DNA of 64,000 nucleotides from Streptococcus thalassemiae (GTDB taxonomy: Bacteria; Bacillota; Bacilli; Lactobacillales; Streptococcaceae). The stretch spans positions 62,001-126,000 of the forward strand of contig NZ_CAHJXN010000002.1 of NCBI RefSeq assembly GCF_903645285.1. Reading direction: 5' to 3'. Below, piece after piece: positions 19,569 through 29,900 of the stretch. The notes under the pieces were generated by a model that did not search any database, was not told the origin of the DNA, and was given only the letters and a program-made list of their open reading frames with translations. The stretch's first letter is position 1. The number at the start of each line of letters is the position of its first letter. Both the position numbers and the translations under genes were made by a program.

Positions 19569-21235
19569 CCTTCTCTCCTTTCTTTATAAAATGCCGTTAA
19601 AGCAAGTGGATCCACGTCGAGTTTCTTTGCCAAGTTGAAGATAGAAGTTTCTTTTAGATTGGCTTTTACTAACAGCTCAGGATTGCTCAACAGACTAGCT
19701 GGATCAGTATCGGCAATCAATTCCCCATCCACCATAACAAGGGCTCGGTCTGAATAATCCAGCATCAATTGCATATCATGCGTAATCATGACAATCGTAT
19801 GCCCTTTTTGATGCAGCTCTTCGAGAAATTCCATAATCTCAGTATAGTTCTTCTGGTCTTGACCTGCTGTCGGTTCATCTAAGAGGATAATTTCAGCCCC
19901 TAAGACCAAAATCGAAGCAATAGTCACACGTTTTTTCTGACCAAATGACAGGGCAGAAATAGGCCAATTACGGAATTCATAAAGCCCACAAATTCTCAAG
20001 GTTTCATAGACTCTTGTTTCAATTTCCTGCTCGTTCACACCTCGCAAGCGAAGTCCCAGAGCCACTTCATCAAAAATCATGTTGGTCGAAATCATTTGAT
20101 TGGGATTTTGTAGTACATAGCCTACTCGTTCCGCCCGCTCTGCAACAGAATCTCCTTTTATATCCTGTCCTTCCCAAAGATAGTGGCCTTCAGTCTGGAT
20201 AAAGCTACTTAAGGCCTTGGCTAGAGTTGACTTCCCTGCTCCATTTTTTCCGACAATGGCAATTTTTTCACCCTTTTTAATATCTAAATGAATGAATTTT
20301 AAAATCGGTCTATCATCATAAGAAAAAGACACGTCCTCTAATTTAAAGAGTGACTGCAATTCTAGGGTTTCTTTTGCCAGTTCATTCTGCAACTGAACCT
20401 GACCTTTTGAGATAGACATGTTATCCAGATTCGCTAATTGTTCTTCCTTGGCTAAATCCACACCCAATTGACGGAGAGTCGTTAGATAAAGGGGTTCCCG
20501 AATTCCATTTTGTGTCAATAAATCAGTCGAAAGTAACTGGTCAGGGCTCCCATTAAAGAGAATACGACCATCATTGATCAAGACAATCCGATCCACAGGA
20601 CGATGCAGAACGTCCTCCAAACGGTGCTCGATAATAAGAGTCGTCGTTCCTTCTTCCTTATGAATCTGATCAATCAATTCAATAATATCCTGACCTGACT
20701 TGGGATCCAGATTGGCGAGTGGCTCATCAAACAAAAGAATCGGACTCTCATCAATCAAGACACCAGCCAGACTGACTCGCTGCTTTTGTCCACCTGACAA
20801 ATCCTGAGGACGCTGAGACAGTAAAGAAAGAAGGTCCAGCTTTTCAGCCCATTTATGAACACGACTTTTCATCTCATCTAGAGCTTTCACGTCATTTTCC
20901 AGAGCAAAAGCCAAATCCTCTGCCACGGATAAACCGATAAACTGCCCATCTGTATCCTGTAAAACTGTGCTGACTAGATGAGATTTATCATAGATGCTCA
21001 TATCAAAGGCGGCTTGGCCCTTGATCAAAAATTCTCCAGACGTTTGACCCTTGTAAATATTGGGAATAATCCCATTCAAACACTGACCCAAGGTAGACTT
21101 ACCTGACCCAGATGGCCCAACAATTAAGACTTTCTCTCCCTTGTAAATGGTCAAGTCCACCCCTTGCAAGGTCGGTTCTTGTTGTGTTTCATACCGGAAA
21201 GAGAAATCCTTCCACTCAATTATAGCTTCTTTCAT
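19553..21235 (-). CDS. ECF transporter fused double ATP-binding protein
   Basis: 560 residues with two complete ABC ATPase domains. Domain 1: Walker [10 protein letters not shown], signature LSGGQKQRV, Walker [12 protein letters not shown]. Domain 2 (from about residue 295): Walker [10 protein letters not shown], signature-like LSFGQKKRV, Walker [12 protein letters not shown]. Domain 2 has the LSFGQ variant usual in the YkoD-type fused proteins. It drives the adjacent T and S components. A BOX element and a terminator lie between it and the S-component gene upstream, so coupling to that gene may be partial. Confidence 0.93.
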   Translation of the reverse strand: MKEAIIEWKDFSFRYETQQEPTLQGVDLTIYKGEKVLIVGPSGSGKSTLGQCLNGIIPNIYKGQTSGEFLIKGQAAFDMSIYDKSHLVSTVLQDTDGQFIGLSVAEDLAFALENDVKALDEMKSRVHKWAEKLDLLSLLSQRPQDLSGGQKQRVSLAGVLIDESPILLFDEPLANLDPKSGQDIIELIDQIHKEEGTTTLIIEHRLEDVLHRPVDRIVLINDGRILFNGSPDQLLSTDLLTQNGIREPLYLTTLRQLGVDLAKEEQLANLDNMSISKGQVQLQNELAKETLELQSLFKLEDVSFSYDDRPILKFIHLDIKKGEKIAIVGKNGAGKSTLAKALSSFIQTEGHYLWEGQDIKGDSVAERAERVGYVLQNPNQMISTNMIFDEVALGLRLRGVNEQEIETRVYETLRICGLYEFRNWPISALSFGQKKRVTIASILVLGAEIILLDEPTAGQDQKNYTEIMEFLEELHQKGHTIVMITHDMQLMLDYSDRALVMVDGELIADTDPASLLSNPELLVKANLKETSIFNLAKKLDVDPLALTAFYKERREGCKLN

Positions 21236-21259
21236 CTTACTCTCTTCATTCGCTTCTTC

Positions 21260-21372
21260 TACTCAATGAAAATCAAAGAGCAAACCAGGAAGCTAGCCGT
21301 AGGTTGCTCAAAACACTGTTTTGAGGTTGCAGATAGAGCTGACGCGGTTTGAAGAGATTTTCGCAGAGTATT
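21260..21372 (-). repeat. BOX element 2, internally deleted
   Basis: BOX in reverse orientation: begins TACTCAATGAAAATCAAAGA, contains CAAAACACTGTTTTGAGG and ends with the boxA terminus. It lacks the stretch between the two GTCAG copies of a full BOX, which removes the end of boxA and part of boxB. Confidence 0.9.
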
Positions 21373-21483
21373 AGACTTCTATTTTATCATAAATCAAGCC
21401 CTTCTTGCAGTCTTTTCTCTTAAAATCTTAGCGCCAAAAAGATTCCTATCCTAGCTTACTTGCCTAACTAATCTATAAACATC

Positions 21484-21507
21484 GAAAAAGACTGGTTGCC
21501 CAGCCTT
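21484..21507 (-). terminator. Weak terminator after the ECF S-component gene
   Basis: Minus strand: GGCTGG-GCAA-CCAGTC followed by TTTTTC. Confidence 0.6.
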
Positions 21508-21517
21508 CCCCATCATT

Positions 21518-22063
21518 TTAGTCCTTTTTCAAACTTCCTGCACGAGTTTGAGTTCCTGCATAGGCAAGCAAGAGAAGAGTACCTGCAATAGCTACAGATA
21601 CACCATTAGCAATTCCCGCAACAATTCCTTGTGCAAATACTTTTTCTGCCGCTTCTTGATAAATCACAACATCTCCAAGTGGTGCCAAGACACCCCAAAC
21701 AAGAGCATTTGCAAGTAGTTGAATGAGATTAAAAATAAGAATATCTTTCCAGTCAAAGACACCATTGATCACGCGAACGTACTTTCTAAATAGCCCCACA
21801 GCTAGACCAAAGAGGCCGCTAGCGATAATCCAAGTCCACCACAAACCGTAACCAGCAATAGCGTCCTTCACCGCATGCCCAATTAAACCAACAAGTAGCC
21901 CCACTAGAGGACCAAAAATGATAGACAAGAGACTCTGTACCGCATACTGAAGCTGGATACTTGTATTTGGAACAGGTGTCGGAATGCTGATCATCCCGAT
22001 GACAACAAAGAGCGCAGCTCCAACACCGATAGCAACAACTTGTTTAATTGATTGATTTTTCAT
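21518..22063 (-). CDS. ECF transporter S component (UPF0397 family)
   Basis: 181 residues, about five to six membrane helices ([78 protein letters not shown]). It matches the UPF0397/S-component group found with fused double ECF ATPases. The ligand is not known. It is 15 bases downstream of the SAM-hydrolase-type gene, which suggests a substrate related to SAM, adenosine or methionine metabolism; that is inference from position only. Confidence 0.88.
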   Translation of the reverse strand: MKNQSIKQVVAIGVGAALFVVIGMISIPTPVPNTSIQLQYAVQSLLSIIFGPLVGLLVGLIGHAVKDAIAGYGLWWTWIIASGLFGLAVGLFRKYVRVINGVFDWKDILIFNLIQLLANALVWGVLAPLGDVVIYQEAAEKVFAQGIVAGIANGVSVAIAGTLLLLAYAGTQTRAGSLKKD

Positions 22064-22078
22064 CTATGTTCTCCTATT

Positions 22079-22927
22079 TTATGATTCTATTTTCTTTATT
22101 TCAATGGTCCAAGATGAACCGACACCTACATTATAGGCCTTGGCAAAAGAACCTTGGTTGATAGCCAGACCTAAACGATAGAGAGAGTTGATGTAAAGGA
22201 TGGGTTGCCCAATTCTCACATCTGCAAAAGATTTGCCATAGACAACCTGATTTTGATAGACCAGCATATCAGCGTGATAGATAGTCACCTCAAAACGGTC
22301 ACCGAATGCTGGTTCCAGCTTGTAAAATTCTTCTCGCGTGATCGAGGTCCAGAGCGAACCAAAACGCACATCCAGAATATCAATGGCTCCCTTCACCAGA
22401 TGATCTTCAATGATGGTCTCTACGACTGGAAGTTCCACAATCTGGTCCACACTGAGCTCTGGCCCCACTTCCTCAAAACTAATGTGACCACTGGCCAGTT
22501 TAGCACCAGTATAGGCATAGACATCACGACCGTGGAAGGTATAAGAATGCTCTGTGTTTTGACGTCTATTGGCTACCTCAGAAATTTCACGAATGGCTAC
22601 AATACCAACATGTTTCTTGATAAAGGAAAGCGTCCCATTATCTGGCGTGACAATGTATTGATTTTTTGCAGTCTTGGCAACTACACTCTTACGTTTCGAG
22701 CCGACACCTGGATCGACAACCGATACAAAAGTCGTTCCCTCAGGCCAGTAATCCACCGTCTGAAAGAGACGGTAACTCCCCTCAAAAATATTATAAGGCG
22801 TGATATCGTGCGTCAAATGATGAATTTTTAAGGTTGGAGATTCTTCTAAAGCCACTCCAATCATAGCCGATACCGCACCATCAACCAGACCAAAGTCTGA
22901 TTGTAATACCAGTAAATTATTATTCAT
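22079..22927 (-). CDS. SAM hydroxide adenosyltransferase / SAM hydrolase family protein
   Basis: 282 residues of the DUF62 family, which splits S-adenosylmethionine into adenosine and methionine using an activated water. Family motifs: LQSDFGLVDGAVSAMIG, FVSVVDPGVGS, IVTPDNGTLSF and TFHGRDVYAYTGAKLASG. The C-terminal beta domain completes the trimer interface. I start at the ATG at 22925-22927 (MNNNLLVLQSDF), five bases after AAGGAG; the nine extra upstream codons overlap that site. It is first in an apparent operon with an ECF S component. Confidence 0.93.
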   Translation of the reverse strand: MNNNLLVLQSDFGLVDGAVSAMIGVALEESPTLKIHHLTHDITPYNIFEGSYRLFQTVDYWPEGTTFVSVVDPGVGSKRKSVVAKTAKNQYIVTPDNGTLSFIKKHVGIVAIREISEVANRRQNTEHSYTFHGRDVYAYTGAKLASGHISFEEVGPELSVDQIVELPVVETIIEDHLVKGAIDILDVRFGSLWTSITREEFYKLEPAFGDRFEVTIYHADMLVYQNQVVYGKSFADVRIGQPILYINSLYRLGLAINQGSFAKAYNVGVGSSWTIEIKKIES

Positions 22928-23115
22928 TTTATCTCCTTGTATATCCTTTATCATACCATATTTCAGAGAAAGGTGCTAATAGCTATTTCAATTGATTAGG
23001 GTATAGTTTTACCTTATAGCAAATTTCCTACTAAAAACTCTGGTTATTAGCTAGTAGGTGCATTTTTTCTTGAAAAAAGGTATGATAGTTACATAATGAA
23101 GAAGTAGGTTTTATT

Positions 23116-24465
23116 ATGAAAATTATCCTTGTCGGAGGGGGAAAAGTTGGTTTTGCCCTCTGTCGCTCCTTGGTTGCAGAAAAGCATGATGTTTTGCTGA
23201 TTGAGCAAGACGAAGCTGTTCTCAATCATATTGTTAATCGCTTTGATATCATGGGTATCCTTGGTAACGGGGCCGATTTTACCATCCTTGAGCAAGCCAG
23301 TGTCCAGGATTGTGATATCTTTATCGCCCTGACTGAATACGATGAAGTGAACATGATTGCAGCCGTTCTAGCCAAAAAAATGGGAGCTAAAGAGACCATC
23401 GTTCGGGTGCGGAACCCTGAATATTCTAACTCTTATTTCAAGGAAAAGAATATTCTCGGTTTTTCTCTTATCGTTAATCCTGAGCTCTTGGCTGCCCGCG
23501 CTATCGCGAATATCATTGACTTCCCCAACGCCCTATCTGTCGAACGTTTCTTTGGTGGACGGGTCAGCTTGATGGAATTCACTGTTAAATCCTCCAGCGG
23601 TCTTTGCCAAATGCCCATTTCTGATTTTCGGAAAAAATTTGGCAATGTCATTGTCTGTGCGATAGAGAGGGATCATCAAATTATCATTCCAAGCGGTGAC
23701 ATGACTGTACAGGATAAAGATAGAATCTTTGTCACTGGTAACCGTGTTGACATGATGCTCTTCCATAATTATTTCAAGTCTCGTGCCGTGAAGAGTCTTC
23801 TCATCGTCGGTGCAGGTAGAATTGCCTATTATCTACTAGGTATCCTCAAAGACAGTCGTATCGATACCAAGGTTATTGAAATCAATCCCGAAATCGCCAG
23901 CTTCTTTAGCGAAAAATTCCCAAATCTTCATATCGTTCAAGGAGATGGTACTGCAAAAGATATCCTGCTAGAAGAAAGTGCTCAAAACTATGATGCCGTT
24001 GCGACTCTAACAGGAGTCGATGAGGAAAATCTGATTACTTCTATGTTCCTTGACAGGGTAGGTGTACAGAAAAATATCACCAAGGTCAATCGTACCAGTC
24101 TCCTCGAGATCATCAATGCGCCTGATTTTTCAAGTATCATCACACCTAAAAGCATCGCTGTAGATACAATCATGCACTTTATTCGTGGTCGGGTTAATGC
24201 CCAGTATTCAGACCTTCAGGCTATGCACCATCTAGCCAATGGCCAAATCGAAACTCTGCAATTCCATATCAAGGAAGCTAATAAGATGACTGCCAAACCT
24301 CTTTCTCAACTGAAATTGAAAAAAGGGGTTCTTATTGCAGCCATTATTCGAAAGGGTAAGACTATTTTCCCAACTGGGGAGGATATGTTGGAAGTTGGAG
24401 ACAAGCTCCTAGTAACAACTTTGTTGCCAAACATCACCAAGATTTATGACTTAATTGCGAGGTAA
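23116..24465 (+). CDS. trkA: Trk potassium uptake regulator TrkA
   Basis: Cytosolic gating subunit, 449 residues, with two tandem RCK units. Each has a Rossmann NAD-binding motif (IILVGGGKVGFALCRSL at residue 2 and LLIVGAGRIAYYLLGIL at about 230) followed by a TrkA-C domain (about 140-215 and 365-445). It assembles as a ring under TrkH. The TrkA-C domains of related streptococcal proteins bind c-di-AMP; whether this one does is not visible here. It is translated just ahead of trkH, with a three-base gap. Confidence 0.96.
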   Translation: MKIILVGGGKVGFALCRSLVAEKHDVLLIEQDEAVLNHIVNRFDIMGILGNGADFTILEQASVQDCDIFIALTEYDEVNMIAAVLAKKMGAKETIVRVRNPEYSNSYFKEKNILGFSLIVNPELLAARAIANIIDFPNALSVERFFGGRVSLMEFTVKSSSGLCQMPISDFRKKFGNVIVCAIERDHQIIIPSGDMTVQDKDRIFVTGNRVDMMLFHNYFKSRAVKSLLIVGAGRIAYYLLGILKDSRIDTKVIEINPEIASFFSEKFPNLHIVQGDGTAKDILLEESAQNYDAVATLTGVDEENLITSMFLDRVGVQKNITKVNRTSLLEIINAPDFSSIITPKSIAVDTIMHFIRGRVNAQYSDLQAMHHLANGQIETLQFHIKEANKMTAKPLSQLKLKKGVLIAAIIRKGKTIFPTGEDMLEVGDKLLVTTLLPNITKIYDLIAR

Positions 24466-24468
24466 GAA

Positions 24469-25908
24469 ATGAATAAAAGTATGATTCGTTACCTCCTTTC
24501 AAAGTTACTTTTGATTGAAGCTGTTCTCCTCTTGGTTCCTGTAGCTGTCGCTCTCTATTACCGTGAATCGAGCCAAGTCTTTACAGCCCTCTTTACAACG
24601 ATTGGGATTCTCGTATTACTTGGCGGTTCAGGAATTTTACAAAAGCCAAAAAATCAACGGATTTATGCCAAGGAGGGAGTCTTGATTGTTGCCCTCTGTT
24701 GGATCCTTTGGTCCTTCTTTGGTGGTCTCCCCTTTGTCTTTGCTAGACAAATTCCCAGCGTTATCGATGCCTTTTTTGAGATCAGCTCTGGCTTTACAAC
24801 TACTGGAGCAACTATTCTGAATGACGTTTCAGTTCTCAGCCGTTCCCTCCTCTTTTGGCGAAGTTTTACCCACTTAATTGGAGGAATGGGAGTGCTTGTT
24901 TTTGCACTTGCTATTATGGATAATGCCAAGAATAGCCACCTAGAAGTGATGAAGGCTGAGGTTCCTGGTCCCGTCTTCGGTAAGGTTGTATCCAAACTCA
25001 AAAACACTGCCCAGATTCTCTATCTCCTTTATCTAGCTCTCTTTTCACTCTTTGTCATCATCTATTATCTAGCTGGTATGCCCCTATTTGATAGTTTTGT
25101 CATTGCCATGGGAACAGCAGGTACAGGAGGTTTTACAGTCTATAACGATGGAATTGCCCACTATGGTAGCTCACTGATTACCTATCTGGTTAGTATCGGA
25201 GTTCTGGTTTTTGGGGTCAATTTCAACCTCTACTACTACCTCATGCTCCGTCGCATCAAAGCCTTCTTTGGAGATGAAGAACTTCGTGCTTACTTGGTCA
25301 TCGTGCTGGTTTCTACAGGCTTGATTAGCCTTAATACCCTCTATCTCTACCCGGGATTTTCAAAAAGTTTTGAAATGGCCTTCTTCCAGGTTTCCAACAT
25401 CATTACAACAACTGGTTTTGGATATGGAGATATTACTAACTGGCCTCTCTTCTCCCAGTTTATCCTCCTCTTTCTCATGGGAATCGGTGGCTCCGCTGGA
25501 TCAACCGCAGGTGGACTCAAGGTTATTCGAGGCCTCATCCTTTCAAAAATTGCTAAAAATCAGATTTTGTCAATCCTATCGCCCCACCGTGTTTTGACCC
25601 TCCATGTTAATAAAACGGTGATTGACAAAGATACCCAGCATAAGATTCTCAAGTACTTTGTCATCTATTCTATGATTTTGCTAGCACTTATCTTTATTGT
25701 CAGTCTAGACAGCAATGATTTCCTGGTCGTTACCAGTGCTGTCTTTAGCTGCTTCAATAATATCGGGCCTATCCTAGGAACGACCTCTAGTTTCTCAATC
25801 TTTAGTCCTATCTCAAAAATTCTCCTCTCCTTTGCAATGATTGCAGGTCGTTTGGAAATTTACCCAATCCTACTTCTCTTTATGAAGAGAACTTGGTCTA
25901 AGAGATAA
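24469..25908 (+). CDS. trkH: Trk potassium uptake channel subunit TrkH
   Basis: 479 residues, membrane pore protein. Four selectivity-loop segments are visible in order: SSGFTTTGATIL, GTAGTGGFTVYND, SNIITTTGFGYGD and FSCFNNIGPILG. Together with TrkA it forms a K+ (or Na+/K+) uptake system. It ends before a strong terminator at 25913. The two genes form a clean bicistron divergent from the SAM-hydrolase gene. Confidence 0.96.
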   Translation: MNKSMIRYLLSKLLLIEAVLLLVPVAVALYYRESSQVFTALFTTIGILVLLGGSGILQKPKNQRIYAKEGVLIVALCWILWSFFGGLPFVFARQIPSVIDAFFEISSGFTTTGATILNDVSVLSRSLLFWRSFTHLIGGMGVLVFALAIMDNAKNSHLEVMKAEVPGPVFGKVVSKLKNTAQILYLLYLALFSLFVIIYYLAGMPLFDSFVIAMGTAGTGGFTVYNDGIAHYGSSLITYLVSIGVLVFGVNFNLYYYLMLRRIKAFFGDEELRAYLVIVLVSTGLISLNTLYLYPGFSKSFEMAFFQVSNIITTTGFGYGDITNWPLFSQFILLFLMGIGGSAGSTAGGLKVIRGLILSKIAKNQILSILSPHRVLTLHVNKTVIDKDTQHKILKYFVIYSMILLALIFIVSLDSNDFLVVTSAVFSCFNNIGPILGTTSSFSIFSPISKILLSFAMIAGRLEIYPILLLFMKRTWSKR

Positions 25909-25912
25909 AATA

Positions 25913-25952
25913 CAACCACACCTTGTGTCTTACAAAGTGTGGTGTTTTTATT
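25913..25952 (+). terminator. Terminator after trkH
   Basis: ACCACACCTTG pairs with CAAAGTGTGGT, followed by GTTTTTATTTT. Confidence 0.88.
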
Positions 25953-25955
25953 TTC

Positions 25956-26106
25956 ATACTCTTCGAAAATAAAATTCAAACCACGTCAGCTTCGCCTTGC
26001 CGTATATATGTGACTGACTTTGTCAGTCTTATCTACAACCTCAAAACAGTGTTTTGAGCAACCTGTGGCTAGCTTCCTAGTTTGCTCTTTGATTTTCATT
26101 GAGTAT
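25956..26106 (+). repeat. BOX element 3 (A-B-C), full length
   Basis: Begins ATACTCTTCGAAAATAAAAT, contains GTCAGCTTCGCCTTGCCGTA, CTCAAAACAGTGTTTTGAG and the terminal CTTTGATTTTCATTGAGTAT. It lies between the convergent trkH and pfl genes, four bases after the trkH terminator. Confidence 0.93.
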
Positions 26107-26196
26107 CAAATACTTCCCGCAACTCAACAAGTATCTTTGAATCTCGGTCAGACATTTCAGTACCTGACTCAAGGAATTGAAGAGCCCAAAAAACAA

Positions 26197-26226
26197 CCCT
26201 CAGTCGTTTGACCGAGGGTTCCTTTT
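26197..26226 (-). terminator. Terminator after pflB
   Basis: Minus strand: AACCCTC and GAGGGTT pair, with GGTCAAACGACT as a partly paired loop, followed by GTTTTTT. Confidence 0.85.
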
Positions 26227-26244
26227 CATTATTCAAAAACTTGA

Positions 26245-28569
26245 CTAGCTCAACGCATCCAAGGCATCATCCATTGAAAGAACTTCGTGGAAGACACGTT
26301 GTGTCAATTCAGTTTTTTGTTCTGGAGTGAGGTATTTAGTGTTTACACAGTATCCAGAGATACGGACGATAACGTCTTCACCTGACATGATCTTTTCGTA
26401 AACATCGTTCAAGTCCATAACGTTCAAGTTAACGTGTTGTCCACCGTTTTCGAAGTAACCATCAAGGATTGTTACCAAGTTATCAACTTGTTCGTCACGA
26501 GTCTTACCAAGAGCACGTGGTGATACTTGAGTTGTCAATGAGATACCGTCAGCTGCGTAACTAAAGTCAAGGCTAGAAAGTGAGTTCAAGTTTTGCAACC
26601 AGCCACCTTTAGCTTTGTTAGATGGGTTAGCACCTGGTGAGAAGAATTCAAGTTTAGACAAGTTCACAGAACCATCTTCGTTGAGGTATACACCTTTGTG
26701 AACTGGTGAGTTACCAGTTTGTTTAGAGTAAGCAACGTTAGATGTGATTGTCAAAAGTGATACAGTAGCTTCTGCGTCTTTGTAAAGTTTGTGGCTACGT
26801 AGACGAGTTGTGTAAGCTTCAATCAACCATTCTGCCAATTCGTTTGAACGTGGGTCATCTTCACCCCAACGTGGGTATTCACCGATTGTTTCGTAATCGT
26901 AGATATAGCCGTTTTCATCACGGATTGGTTTAACTGTAGCGTACTTAATAGCTGACAATGTATCAACAGTGTTAGCAAATCCACAGATACCGAATCCCAT
27001 GTTTGCACGTTGTTTAGTTGGCAAGAAGGCCATTTGAACAGCTTCGTAGTTGTACTTATCAGTCATGTAGTGGATGATGTTCAAAGCATCTACGTAAGTG
27101 TCAGTCAACCAGTCAAGAGATTTTTCAAAGTTAGCTTTAACTGATTCGAATTCAAGAACTTCGTCACGGATTGGTTCGATGTCAAATACTTTGTAGTCTT
27201 TGTGAACATCGTCGTAACCACCGTTCAAACCAGTAAGAAGGGCTTTCAATACGTTTACACGCGCACCGAAGTACTGGATGTTGTGGCGTTGTTCTTCATT
27301 TTCTGGGTCAAGTGGAGACACACAGCATGAGATACAGCTCATTTCCCCATATCCGTCTTTAGCCATTGTTGTTACACCTTCGTATTGGATAGAAGAGTGT
27401 TTGTGGCTCATGTGCATACAGTAGCGACGGAAGTTGTATGGCAATTTATCAGTCCAAAGAACTGTCAAGTTTGGTTCTGGAGAGTTACCGATGTTGTCAA
27501 GAGTGTTCAAGAAACGGTAGTCCATCTTAGTAACACGGTGACGACCGTCGTTACCCATACCAGCCATAGAAGTTGTGATGAAAGTTGGGTCACCTGAGTA
27601 CAATTGGTCGTAAGCTTTTGTACGAGCAAATTTAACTGTACGAAGTTTCATAACGAAATCATCAACGAATTCTTGGATTTCTGATTCAGTAAATGTACCA
27701 CGAGCAAGGTCACGTTCTGCAAAGATGTCCAATACGATTGGTACACGTCCTAGGGATGTAGCAGCACCGTTGATAACACGGCAGACAGCCATGAAGGCGA
27801 TGTTAACCCATTGGATAGCTTCTTTAACGTTCATCGCTGGTTTGCGAACATCAACTCCGTAAAGGTCACCCAAGCGAACAACTTGTTGCAATGCTTGGTA
27901 TTGAAGGTTGATTTCTTCACGAAGACGGATTGTTTCTTCATCGATTTCTTCAATTGCATTCCAGTCGTTTACTTTTTCTTGCATCAAGTAGTCTGCACCG
28001 TAAAGAGCAAGACGTGCGTAAACACCGATGATACGTCCGCGTGAGTATGCATCTGGAAGACCAGTTACAGTGTGTGCGTGACGAGCGCGACGGATGTTTG
28101 AAGTGTAGGCACGGAAGATACCGTCGTTAACTGTTGTTACGTATTTAGTAAAGATTTCGTGAACAGCTGGATCTGGTTCGTATCCATTTTCCTTCAAAGT
28201 AGTTTCAGCCATACGGATACCACCTTTTGGCATGAAGTTCAATTTGAAGAGTTCATCGTTTTGGATACCGAAGATAACTTCGTTTTCTTTATCGATAAAT
28301 CCTGCTGGGATATCAGCGATAGATGTTGGACGAGTGTCCATTGGGAAACGAGTTTCTTCGTAGTGAGCCTTCGTTTCTTCTACAATTTTTTTGATGTGAA
28401 GTGAACGTTCTGTTGGTCCAGCAAGGAAGCTTTCATCTCCATCGTAAGGTGTGTAGTTAGCTTGTACGAAGCGTGATACACTTGCTTTTTCTTTCCAATC
28501 TACGCCTTTGAAGCCTTCCCAAGCTTTGTCAAAAATATCTTGTGCTTCAACAACTGTTTTAACAACCAT
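26245..28569 (-). CDS. pflB: Formate acetyltransferase (pyruvate formate-lyase)
   Basis: Glycyl-radical enzyme converting pyruvate and CoA to acetyl-CoA and formate in mixed-acid fermentation. 774 residues. The active-site Cys pair is in [16 protein letters not shown] (about residue 410-420) and the radical-bearing glycine in [12 protein letters not shown] near the C-terminus. I start at the ATG at 28567-28569 ([13 protein letters not shown]) behind GAGGACATTAAC. It needs a separate activating enzyme, not in this window. An inverted repeat lies between its promoter and start. Confidence 0.98.
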   Translation of the reverse strand: MVVKTVVEAQDIFDKAWEGFKGVDWKEKASVSRFVQANYTPYDGDESFLAGPTERSLHIKKIVEETKAHYEETRFPMDTRPTSIADIPAGFIDKENEVIFGIQNDELFKLNFMPKGGIRMAETTLKENGYEPDPAVHEIFTKYVTTVNDGIFRAYTSNIRRARHAHTVTGLPDAYSRGRIIGVYARLALYGADYLMQEKVNDWNAIEEIDEETIRLREEINLQYQALQQVVRLGDLYGVDVRKPAMNVKEAIQWVNIAFMAVCRVINGAATSLGRVPIVLDIFAERDLARGTFTESEIQEFVDDFVMKLRTVKFARTKAYDQLYSGDPTFITTSMAGMGNDGRHRVTKMDYRFLNTLDNIGNSPEPNLTVLWTDKLPYNFRRYCMHMSHKHSSIQYEGVTTMAKDGYGEMSCISCCVSPLDPENEEQRHNIQYFGARVNVLKALLTGLNGGYDDVHKDYKVFDIEPIRDEVLEFESVKANFEKSLDWLTDTYVDALNIIHYMTDKYNYEAVQMAFLPTKQRANMGFGICGFANTVDTLSAIKYATVKPIRDENGYIYDYETIGEYPRWGEDDPRSNELAEWLIEAYTTRLRSHKLYKDAEATVSLLTITSNVAYSKQTGNSPVHKGVYLNEDGSVNLSKLEFFSPGANPSNKAKGGWLQNLNSLSSLDFSYAADGISLTTQVSPRALGKTRDEQVDNLVTILDGYFENGGQHVNLNVMDLNDVYEKIMSGEDVIVRISGYCVNTKYLTPEQKTELTQRVFHEVLSMDDALDALS

Positions 28570-28594
28570 GTTAATGTCCTCTTTTTTCTTTCTA

Positions 28595-28612
28595 GTAACA
28601 ACCATCTGTTAC
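28595..28612. promoter_or_regulatory. Inverted repeat in the pflB leader
   Basis: GTAACA-ACCATC-TGTTAC, a perfect six-base inverted repeat 26 bases upstream of the pflB start codon and just downstream of a minus-strand extended -10 (TGGTATACT). It is placed like an operator. It does not match Rex or CcpA consensus as I know them. Confidence 0.4.
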
Positions 28613-28806
28613 ATTCATGAGTCAAGTATACCATACAGTAACCGATTTCAACAAGTGAAAATTCCCTATTTTTACACTTTCTTTTCTAAAACAGTCTACA
28701 TTTTATTTCAAACTGTATTATATTTTGAAAAAATAAAGTCCTTTTTTCTTTTTTTCAGAAAAAAAGGTATAATAAAAGAAAATAAGCGGTAAAAAGGGGG
28801 CTAGAC

Positions 28807-29868
28807 ATGTTGATTTTTCCTTTGTTAAATGATTTGTCAAGAAAAATCATCCATATTGACATGGATGCCTTTTTTGCTGCAGTGGAAATCAGGGATAATC
28901 CTAAACTCAGAGGAAAACCTGTCATTATCGGAAGCGACCCTCGGCAAACAGGTGGACGTGGTGTCGTTTCCACTTGTAGCTATGAGGCTCGAGTTTTTGG
29001 TGTCCATTCAGCCATGAGCTCCAAGGAAGCCTACGAACGTTGTCCCCAGGCAGTCTTTATCTCAGGGAATTATGAAAAATACAAGACTGTGGGACTCCAG
29101 ATTCGAGCTATCTTTAAGCGCTATACAGATTTGATTGAACCTATGAGTATTGACGAAGCCTATTTGGATGTAACAGAAAATAAACTTGGGATTAAGTCAG
29201 CGGTCAAAATCGCTCGTCTCATTCAAGAGGATATCTGGCAGGAACTCCATCTAACTGCTTCTGCTGGCGTTTCTTATAACAAATTCTTAGCTAAAATGGC
29301 GAGCGATTATCAAAAACCACATGGTCTGACAGTGATTCTACCTGACCAGGCTGAGGATTTTCTCAAACAAATGGACGTGGCCAAGTTTCATGGAGTAGGA
29401 AAAAAGACGGTGGAACGGCTTCATCAAATGGGAATTTTTACCGGCGCTGACCTACTTGAAGTCCCTGAGGTAACCCTAATAGACCGTTTTGGAAGACTGG
29501 GCTATGATCTTTATCGAAAGGCTCGTGGCATTCACAATTCCCCCGTCAAATCCAATCGCATCCGTAAATCAATCGGGAAGGAGAAAACCTACGGGAAGAT
29601 TCTCCGTGCTGAGGAAGACATCAAAAAAGAGCTGACTCTTCTATCAGAAAGAGTCTCTCTCAATCTCAGTCAACAAGAAAAAGCTGGAAAAATTGTCATT
29701 TTGAAAATCCGCTACGAAGACTTTTCAACCCTTACCAAACGAAAAAGTCTGGCTCAAAAAACACAGGATGCTAGTCAGATAAGCCAAATCGCCCTGCAAC
29801 TCTATGAAGAGTTAAGCGAGAAAGAAAGAGGTGTCCGCCTGTTGGGGATTACCGTGACTGGATTTTAA
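28807..29868 (+). CDS. dinB: DNA polymerase IV (Y family)
   Basis: Translesion polymerase, 353 residues. Catalytic motifs: [42 protein letters not shown] (the SIDE carboxylates) and [20 protein letters not shown]. The little-finger domain spans about 240-350. The C-terminus, LLGITVTGF, lacks an obvious QLxLF clamp motif, although a divergent one may exist. It is divergent from pflB and convergent with uppP, with which it shares a terminator. Confidence 0.97.
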   Translation: MLIFPLLNDLSRKIIHIDMDAFFAAVEIRDNPKLRGKPVIIGSDPRQTGGRGVVSTCSYEARVFGVHSAMSSKEAYERCPQAVFISGNYEKYKTVGLQIRAIFKRYTDLIEPMSIDEAYLDVTENKLGIKSAVKIARLIQEDIWQELHLTASAGVSYNKFLAKMASDYQKPHGLTVILPDQAEDFLKQMDVAKFHGVGKKTVERLHQMGIFTGADLLEVPEVTLIDRFGRLGYDLYRKARGIHNSPVKSNRIRKSIGKEKTYGKILRAEEDIKKELTLLSERVSLNLSQQEKAGKIVILKIRYEDFSTLTKRKSLAQKTQDASQISQIALQLYEELSEKERGVRLLGITVTGF

Positions 29869-29900
29869 AACCTTGAAGAGTTGCCCCTTCAAGGTTTTTC
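29867..29900. terminator. Shared terminator of dinB and uppP
   Basis: AACCTTGAAG pairs with CTTCAAGGTT; T-rich flanks on both strands make it bidirectional. Confidence 0.85.

Noticed and set aside
22205..22831. 208-codon open frame on the plus strand
   Set aside because: It is antisense to the SAM-hydrolase gene, has no ribosome-binding site and its translation has no family features.
22928..23115. Possible SAM-related riboswitch before the SAM-hydrolase gene
   Set aside because: Short stems such as CTACTA/TAGTAG can be drawn, but no known SAM, SMK or preQ1 consensus was recognisable in 188 bases shared with the divergent trkA promoter.
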